Below, one piece after another: positions 7,703-12,649 of a stretch of DNA of 12,649 nt. This DNA comes from Bondarzewia mesenterica. Its lineage: Eukaryota; Basidiomycota; Agaricomycetes; Russulales; Bondarzewiaceae. Each line of letters opens with the position of its first letter. Within the stretch, counting starts at the first letter, position 1. The notes beneath the pieces were generated by a model. It saw only the letters and a list, made by a program, of their open reading frames with translations, searched no databases and had not been told where the DNA came from. Made by a program: the position numbers and the translations under genes. The stretch is from assembly GCA_004802705.1 (NCBI GenBank), contig SGPL01000769.1, positions 1 through 12,649 of the forward strand. The letters run 5' to 3'.

Positions 7703-8909
7703 ATGTCGTCTGCTGTCACTGACATCGCCAAGAAACGCCGGGGCCTGGTGGCCAGACGCGTGCTGCTGAACCTGCGCGCTCGGGAGCCGGCGATGGGAGC
7801 GTCCGCGGAGGAGGTCGAGTCTTGGGGAGGTTTGGTGGTCAAGAGCTTGGTACATCGTCACATCGTGGAGGCGTCGCTGCTTGATGCGTCTAACTGACTG
7901 ATCTGCGTTGGCTTCCATTTTTTTTTTTGGCAGGAAGCGTTTGAGGACTTCATGGGTCCTGGCGTTGAGGATGACGAGGTCGAGGAGTTCGTTGTCCTCG
8001 CCAGCGCACGTCTCGAGGAGTTTGGGTATGAGGACTGGCTCGAATGGGGTAGTTGTCTTATGCCGGTGACTGCGCACGCGCGTGAGAAACGCCTCGCGAA
8101 GGAAGCAGAAGGGAGGGAGGCCGCGGCGGGAAACCGGGTAGGTACGGTAGCAGGGAAGGTGAGTGATTCAGTCGTCAAACACCAAGTCAATATTTGACGA
8201 AAATGGTTCACCTGGGTAAAGGAGAGACAAGTCGCGAAGTTGAGCGGTGTGGTAGGGGACAAGAGTGCTGGTTCCACGTCACAAGCGAGAGTAGTCAGTA
8301 AGGCGAAGGGTAAGGCGAAGGTGACGGCGACGGTGACAGCGGAAGTGGCAGAGGAGCAACAGGCGCATCCAAAAGTCCCGGCAAAGTCGTTGACCCGTCG
8401 GTCGGCAAAGGGCAAATTGGACAAGGTCACTGCGAGCACGAGCAAGGAAGTGGACCAGGACGAAGCTCTTCCGGCGGGCGCCTTCGAGGTACGTCCCATG
8501 GTTTTGCTTTTTTTGATTCGTGAATTTCGCTAACATCTTCATGAAGGCCAAGGTAGCCTGCCAGAGGTGCGCGACCCTCAAAAGTATCCAACCTATATGC
8601 TGCATTGTCAAGGAGGGCTCGAAGTGCCTCAAGTGCGAGCGCGATGACAAAATGTGCAGTTTGCTCACGGGTTTGAAGCGACCTCGGCAGGCGGACGATA
8701 CCCCAAAGGAGATGGAGAGCCAATCGCCTGCGAAGAAAATGAAGGTCGCAGACGGCAGCCACGTTGACTCCTTGGAGGCCGACACAAGTAAGAAAGACGC
8801 TATCATCGCCGGGCATGCGGCTGGCTCCGACTCTGGGATATCATATGACGTATTCACGCGCGGGGTCACAAGGTTGCTCAGTGAACTCGCTCGAAACGAA
8901 GGGTTATAG
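7703..8909 (+). CDS. Cysteine-cluster protein gene, intact four-exon CDS, unit 2
   Basis: The exons are 7703-7849, 7934-8158, 8222-8488 and 8547-8909. All three introns (84, 63 and 58 bp) are GT-AG and phase 0, the last two have clear signals (GTGAGT; CTAAC before ATGAAG), and the joined frame gives 333 residues ending in TAG. The start is the ATG after a CT-rich leader, and unit 1 keeps the same start. Residues 1-49 are basic and Ala/Leu-rich. Residues 50-124 are acidic then helical (EDFMG, EYGYEDWL-like EFGYEDWLEWG). Residues 125-213 are Lys/Ala/Thr low-complexity. Residues 218-250 hold Cys at 218, 221, 231/232, 240, 243 and 250 (C-x2-C-x9-CC-x7-C-x2-C-x6-C), followed by KRPRQ and SPAKKMK, possible nuclear localisation signals. 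The spacing resembles fungal Zn2Cys6 clusters, but the second gap is longer. DNA or metal binding is inference. I do not recognise the family. Confidence 0.8.
7980..8022 (+). repeat. TCGAGGAGTT direct repeat bounding 33 coding bases
   Basis: TCGAGGAGTT occurs at 7980 and 8013, a period of 33 inside exon 2 of the cysteine-cluster gene. Unit 1 has a single, slightly changed copy and lacks 11 codons there. The difference keeps the reading frame. Confidence 0.8.
8299..8321 (+). repeat. TAAGGCGAAGG direct repeat, period 12, in exon 3
   Basis: Two copies at 8299 and 8311 encode a repeated Lys-Ala-Lys-Gly pattern in the basic low-complexity part of the cysteine-cluster protein. Unit 1 has one copy, an in-frame difference of four codons. 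Confidence 0.8.
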
Positions 8910-9180
8910 ACGAAACTTGTAGCTCTTCGCAAAACAAAACGCAGCCAGAATGAGCCAAAAAGAAGGCAATGACTACACATGTACACTATGTAGAAAGATA
9001 ACGTGTCAGGTGTAGGATCGAGGGGAAAATCGTGGAGGCGGCAGAAGGATATGTATGAGCTGTGTATGAGTTCAAGGAAGAAGTGTAAGGGGACCAAAAG
9101 AGTGTTTGAGAGAGAAGCCGATTGCAATCAGCTGTCACAATCGCGCGTTCTCTTTTGAAACGTTGCTTCGTCCAGGCTTC

Positions 9181-9696
9181 ATTGCGAGCGAAGCGAGCAA
9201 TCCTTGGCTTAGGGTGCAAGTCCTGGAACAAACAAGGCCAAAATGACCAGACGGTGGCACGGCTCAAGTCCCACCGAGAAATGATGTTTTCCATTCCACG
9301 CATACAGTTCTCTATCTACACTGATGAAATTCTCAAATATTGTACATCTATATGCAAGAAATAAAATGACACCACTTTAGTTTCTGTATGTAGAGTTTAA
9401 ACCGAGGTATTTGAATCGCAATCAAACGCAGAGCTTCAAGACTCTGCTTTTCAGACAGCCACAGGTGTGACCTGGGCGTGACACATCTCGACACGTCGTC
9501 GGGTTTGGGCAGAAAAAGTTGATTTCAGCCGCGTACAGAATTTCTTGGGGAAGAATTTCCAGCAAAAGATGGAGGATAAAGTATGTAAATATCCTACTGA
9601 ACACTAGAATTAAATATCAGACTCAGAAAAATAAAAAAAATGCCCATAAGTGCATGGGTGACTCGGAGTGCGTAGCGAGCACCGCGCCATCCCTAG
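9181..9696 (+). mobile_element. Candidate inserted element, unit 2 only (no coding capacity)
   Basis: Unit 1 passes directly from the shared CAGGCTTC to a short unrelated stretch and then the 47-bp motif, while unit 2 has about 515 bases here. The left end is an inverted repeat, ATTGC...GCAAT (9181-9201). Inside are two short hairpins: CGGTGG/CCACCG (9252-9276, 13-base loop) and GCAGAG/CTCTGC (9428-9447, 8-base loop). The right half is AT-rich. No terminal repeat pair or target duplication is convincing, and no transposase is encoded. It could be a non-autonomous element, or ancestral sequence lost from unit 1. Confidence 0.35.
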
Positions 9697-9742
9697 TAAA
9701 GCGGCCACCCCCAGCGCATCCCGAGGGGGGGTTGAAATGGTG
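9697..9742 (+). repeat. Conserved motif matching 3822-3868
   Basis: This 46-bp island is shared with unit 1 while its surroundings differ. It runs from TAAAGCGGCC through a C/G-rich core to GGTTGAAATGGTG. It directly follows the unit-2-specific segment, so it may be an element end or the resumption of ancestral spacer. Confidence 0.55.
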
Positions 9743-9861
9743 TGATAGTCACTAGTCAACCTACAGCGCGCGTTCATTTACGATGATAATACGATCCCCG
9801 ATTAGTTCCTGATTAGTAGGTCCCCCAAGGCCATTATGGAAAGCCCGCGCACTGTCGTAGA

Positions 9862-10797
9862 CTGTCGTCGACCGCTCGCGTCTTGTCAGACGAGCGACCC
9901 AAAGTTCCTCCCCTCTAGTCTCCCGGGGGCAGAGTAGCCACTCGTCAACCTTCGTGCCTCAGGATCCTGCTGTCTGACCTCCCCCCCCCATTGATGATTC
10001 GACATCGGCATTTGACTACAAGACCGCATAGGATTCTGCCGCTGCCGCTTCCAGATATGGACCTGCCTCGCTCGAGAACGGCAGAGGAGGCGGTGACTAA
10101 CATTCTTTACAACACCCCTCCTCCCTAGACTGGTGACCGAGCCTCCTCCCAGTCTGTAGTCGTCCTGTCCCGCGTATCGTGAATCCTGGTGGGACGCGGA
10201 TTCAGCATCGACTCTCTCGTCGTTTGCCGCACCGACATTCGCGACCTGAGTCGGATGTCCATTGTCTTCAGCGGACAGGATGGTGTCGTCGAGCGGGCGA
10301 GGAAACAACTTGAGAACTTGGTGCGTCTTACTATCATCTCACATTTTTAGCATCTTCTTCAACTTTCCTATAGCCTAGGTTTCTGTCTGGGCTATATTGG
10401 ACTACACCGAAACGTGCGCACCATCGCGCGCGAGCTTTTGCTCGTAAAAGTATATATCCTCGATCCTGAATACCTCGATGACCAACTGCCAGGCGGACCT
10501 TCGCACGAGCCGCGCCGGAGCAGCACAACTGCAGCGTGCAACGAACAAAGCAAGCTCAACGCGGGATGGCGTTAGCGCACAAGTTCGAGCACAGTGAACA
10601 TGGTGACCCAATCCACTCTTTCTCGCCCGAGAGGCCAAATCCCGCCCCGCTCATCCCGAGTGAGGCACTTCAGATGGTCATTAGCATCTTCAGTTAATTC
10701 GTACCCTTGTGAGCTAATTCAGTGCGTGCATCGTTGACGTTAGTGAGAATGGTGATATTGTGGAGATGAGTGGCAAGACGAGCAGGTGGAGGCATTT
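9862..10797 (+). pseudogene. ILV6: Acetolactate synthase regulatory subunit fragment, unit 2
   Basis: This copy has the same blocks as the unit 1 remnant, more legibly because there are no ambiguous bases: DDSTSAFDYK (about 9993), LPLPDMDLPRSRTAEEAVTN then NTPPP (about 10040-10126), VLSRVS-stop-ILVGRGFSIDSLVV and CRTDIRDLSRMSI, FSGQDGVVERARKQLENL, an intron at 10321-10378, AILDYTET, RELLLVKVYILDPEYLDDQL with PGGPSHEPR, AHKFEHSEHGDP, IPSEALQM, and SENGDIVEMSGKTSR. Shared lesions with unit 1 are the loss after NTPPP, the TGA in the ACT domain, the TAA in the SIRTLxS-stop-F region, and the loss of both gene ends. A 74-bp insertion interrupts the first block. It cannot encode a working regulatory subunit. 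Confidence 0.88.
9914..9989 (+). repeat. 74-bp insertion in the ILV6 remnant, flanked by CCTCCCC
   Basis: Unit 1 reads straight through CCTCCCCCAATTGATG (about 4124-4139). In unit 2 the same place holds 74 more bases, and CCTCCCC occurs at both edges. The repeat could be a target-site duplication or the scar of a repeat-mediated deletion in unit 1. No open frame or hairpin stands out inside. Confidence 0.65.
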
Positions 10798-11922
10798 TGT
10801 CACCGCTCGACTTGCTCCGTACAATTACAAAACACTGCCCTCCTGATTGTGGAATGAGAGCGACCCAGTCACATTCCCATCAGCAGTGGTTGTGGCGGTT
10901 GCTTCACTGTCTTATACTGTTGTGGCTGACAATATCCTGCTTCTGCGCCTGCTCCTAAAAGGGGCGTCCATTTCGCGGAAGTCGACAAGGAAGACCAGGT
11001 CCCCATTAGCTGCTTGCTTCGTCACAAGAAGAGCCGCGAGGAGAAGGTGCAATTCCTGAAGATAGAACAGGAAAGACGAGCGACCGAAGAAGAAAGACGA
11101 AGGCACGAGGCCGAGTATCTAGAGTGAGAGAGAAAAAAGTGCACAGTGGGAGCAGGAAAAACGTGCCATTGAGCGGGAGAAGCGAGCTGCCGAGGAGGAG
11201 AGGAATACGAAGCTCTATGCGGACGAGCTGGCTGCTGCATGGCTCCATCGCGAGAGTCATCATGCAATTCCATCGTCCAACTCAAGAGAGTCGGAAAACA
11301 GTCGTCGAGTAAGCTACACTCACTGTATGATTCCCGGCGACTCTCAGATCAAGCCTACCTGAATTTACCAAGATCTCGCGATGGGTCCTCCTCCAGCTTA
11401 AGGGATGAAAGTATCTCCCAGTTCAACAGTGGTAATCCCTCCCCACTCCGCCATCGATGCATTCCGCTTTCACGCAATCTTCGTCTGAGGAAGTTCGGCT
11501 TCATGAAGGTCGGGCCAACAGACGAGCATCCATGGATGCATCCGAGTTGTCACAATGGTCGGATCGCATGCTCTTGTATCCCTACAGTTGGTCTAACATT
11601 CCGCCTGTCCCATCACTACTAGTTTTTCCTATCATGCCCATGATATTCCAATACATCATGGATGCCATTCTGCCACATGCTGCCCTGTTCATGCTCTCAA
11701 AACTCGTCTGGTTCGCCATAACGAGGAAGTCTTTCCAACAGTTACAGCTCGGATCATGTCACTCAAACCGAAGGCAGTCTTTCTTCTCCGGGACATAGGC
11801 CCCATCGTCAGACTAGCAGCGACGATTTTCATGGCAAGACCTCTGGGTACGCGAGGCCGGATTCGGATAGTGGCAGGACATTCAAGCCAACAGCAATGAT
11901 ACAAATGAGAAGAAGCCTCTGA
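10798..11922 (+). pseudogene. Basidiomycete coiled-coil protein gene, decayed, units 2/3
   Basis: This is the counterpart of 4938-6044. It has an extra five-base change near 10845 and TGA in place of Trp at about 11127 (CTAGAGTGAGAG against GAGTGGGAG), so even the long open stretch of unit 1 is broken here. The coiled-coil body (REEKVQFLKIEQERRATEEE, 11032-11095) and the later frame LHSLYDSRRLSDQAYLNLPR (about 11312) remain readable, then YPYSWSNIPPVPS and the tail to TGA at 11920-11922. The frameshifts near 11295 and 11455 are shared with unit 1, so they predate the duplication. It may continue straight into the Ran-binding fragment with a few bases of overlap, as in the other units. Confidence 0.68.
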
Positions 11923-12649
11923 CGTCCGGCTCAATGCCACTGAGCTTAGCAACGCCTACGAAACGCACAGGGTTTGAAGCGTTCGCGGGGACAGTGTCGC
12001 CATTCTCTAGCATCAGACTAAAGTCACCTGTGGGCGCGCTTGGACGGAGTAAGAGCCCCTTGCGAAGTGTTGGGTTCTCAGCGTATGCAGCGGGAGGTGC
12101 ACAGGCATTTGCGGTACCTGCTGCGAAGAGGGTGAGAGCAGGAAATACGGGTAATGGTAGTATCTTGGGTGGGGTAGGTAGGAGTAGGAGCAGGGAGGGC
12201 AGTGTGGATGGGGACAGAAGTAAAGAGGAGGAGACGTTTGGGGAGAAATTGAGAGCTAGGAAGGATACAGAGTAGGGAGGTTGAAAGGGAGAAGGAGGGT
12301 GGAGATGAAGAAGAGGACAGTGAATGGGGAGAGCGGAGGGTTGAGTTGAGCGAACAGAAGGGTGCGTGCTCTTCTCTTTTTTTTTTNTAAGTAAGTTTTC
12401 ACTGAGTGATTGTCGGCATACAGTGCTGACAGGAGAGGAGGATGAGGACACGGTGCGGCATGTGCGGGGGAAGCTGTTCGTATTGAGCGACCAGAACCAG
12501 TGGAGGGAGCGCGGGACGGGAACATTGAGGCTGAACGTCCGACGGTCGGATGGCAAGGGCGCGCGACTGGGTGCGTTGACCTTACCTCCTCTCATGCGAG
12601 CGCTATTATTGACGTGTTTGGCAGTAATGCGCAAGGACGCGGTGTACTC
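11715..12649 (+). repeat. Tandem composite unit 3, truncated by window end
   Basis: The third period is present only for its first 935 bases: the coiled-coil gene tail and most of the Ran-binding fragment. It is closer to unit 2 than to unit 1, for example in keeping the 18 bases around 11937 that unit 1 lacks. It shows that the array has at least a partial third member and probably continues to the right. Confidence 0.92.
11904..12649 (+). pseudogene. Ran-binding protein fragment, unit 3, cut by window end
   Basis: The linker frame is continuous from about 11904 through GFEAFAGTVSPFSS, GFSAYAAGG, GGVGRSRSREGSVDGD and EETFGEKLRAR to a TAG at 12273-12275. It keeps the base that units 1 and 2 lack at the GGGGTAG site (about 12175), so that site is in frame here. 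A different one-base gain just before the TAG breaks it instead, and unit 1 shares that gain. Introns are at 12362-12423 and 12571-12624. The RanBD1 domain is readable up to MRKDAVYS, where the window ends. An ambiguous base sits at 12387 inside the first intron. Confidence 0.83.

Larger units (their letters stand above)
8910..9861 (+). other. Long spacer with a unit-2-specific insertion
   Basis: No gene is supported. Bases 8910-9180 match unit 1 (3485-3780) and are probably the 3' flank of the cysteine-cluster gene. GTATGAG at 9053 and 9064 brackets 11 bases lost in unit 1. From 9181 to about 9696 the sequence is absent from unit 1, then 9697-9742 matches it again, and 9743-9861 is once more specific to unit 2. 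Just before the ILV6 remnant, ACTGTCGTAG/ACTGTCGTCG (9851-9870) is an imperfect 10-bp tandem duplication. I looked for tRNA genes and found none that folds. Confidence 0.65.
5842..11714 (+). repeat. Tandem composite unit 2 (about 5.87 kb)
   Basis: This is the second period of the array, collinear with unit 1 throughout except for spacers and indels. The offset to unit 1 is 5841 at its left end, and the offset to unit 3 is 5873. It is the cleaner copy, with a single ambiguous base (6297), and it carries the only complete spliced coding sequence in the window (7703-8909). Its own features are an insertion of about 500 bp at 9181-9696, a 74-bp insertion near 9914-9989, and the loss of 588 bp from the 5' part of the cysteine-cluster gene. 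Confidence 0.93.

Noticed and set aside
8547..8700. Calling the cysteine block a standard Zn2Cys6 transcription factor domain
   Set aside because: The gap between the second and third cysteines is 9-10 residues instead of about 6, and the basic residues usual between them are few. The resemblance is noted without naming the family.
8279..9127. Long minus-strand open frame over the cysteine-cluster gene
   Set aside because: It crosses introns and 3' flank of a clean sense gene, and its Arg/Leu/Ser-rich content is typical of a reverse reading of Lys/Glu-rich exons.
9200..9280. tRNA-like A-box and B-box resemblances (TGGCTTAG and GGCTCAAGTCC)
   Set aside because: The boxes match only loosely, and no acceptor or anticodon stem pairs around them. 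Only a six-base-pair hairpin forms, so no tRNA or SINE is claimed.
9886..10308. Minus-strand open frame of about 140 codons opposite the ILV6 remnant
   Set aside because: The + strand has long matches to ILV6 including the ACT-domain block, so the minus frame is a shadow.
1..12649. Array as a pure assembly artefact
   Set aside because: The units differ by many substitutions, indels of 11 to 588 bases and unit-specific insertions, which one duplicated contig would not show. Collapse of further copies inside unit 1 remains possible and is listed as a finding.

Overview
The window looks like nuclear DNA of a filamentous basidiomycete, probably an Agaricomycete. The genes are interrupted by many 54-98 bp GT-AG introns, often with a CTAAC-type branch site. 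The recognisable pieces (a Yrb2/RanBP3-type Ran-binding protein, the acetolactate synthase regulatory subunit ILV6, a Glu/Arg-rich coiled-coil protein) have the local sequence style I associate with mushroom-forming fungi. I found no viral, bacterial or transposase gene. The assignment rests on sequence style, not on a search.

The dominant structure is a head-to-tail tandem array of a composite unit of about 5.85 kb. Unit 1 is 1-5841, unit 2 is 5842-11714, and unit 3 starts at 11715 and runs off the end. The phase of the unit is arbitrary because the window opens inside one. In every unit all segments lie on the + strand in the same order: (a) tail of the coiled-coil gene; (b) 5'-truncated C-terminal half of a Ran-binding protein; (c) spacer; (d) an unfamiliar multi-exon gene with a six-cysteine, zinc-cluster-like motif; (e) spacer; (f) the middle of ILV6, joined to (g) the body of the coiled-coil gene.

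The ILV6 and coiled-coil segments share stops, frameshifts and an internal deletion between units, so they were broken before the unit was duplicated. The Ran-binding segments carry one to a few frameshifts each. The cysteine-cluster gene is different. In unit 2 it reads as a clean four-exon, 333-residue CDS (7703-8909). In unit 1 it keeps frame through its last exons, and its exon-length differences from unit 2 are all multiples of three. It is therefore the best candidate for a functional gene in the array, surrounded by fragments of ordinary host genes that kept their introns and so moved as DNA.

Unit 1 is peculiar. From 1105 to 4712 it is peppered with ambiguous bases, most of which sit where unit 2 has C or G, often in CpG, and it shows many CpG to TpG/CpA differences. 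It also lacks several segments that in unit 2 lie between short direct repeats. Conversely, it keeps 588 bp of extra exon/intron sequence in the cysteine-cluster gene that unit 2 lacks. Unit 2 alone carries an insertion of about 500 bp near 9181-9696 and a 74-bp insertion inside its ILV6 remnant.
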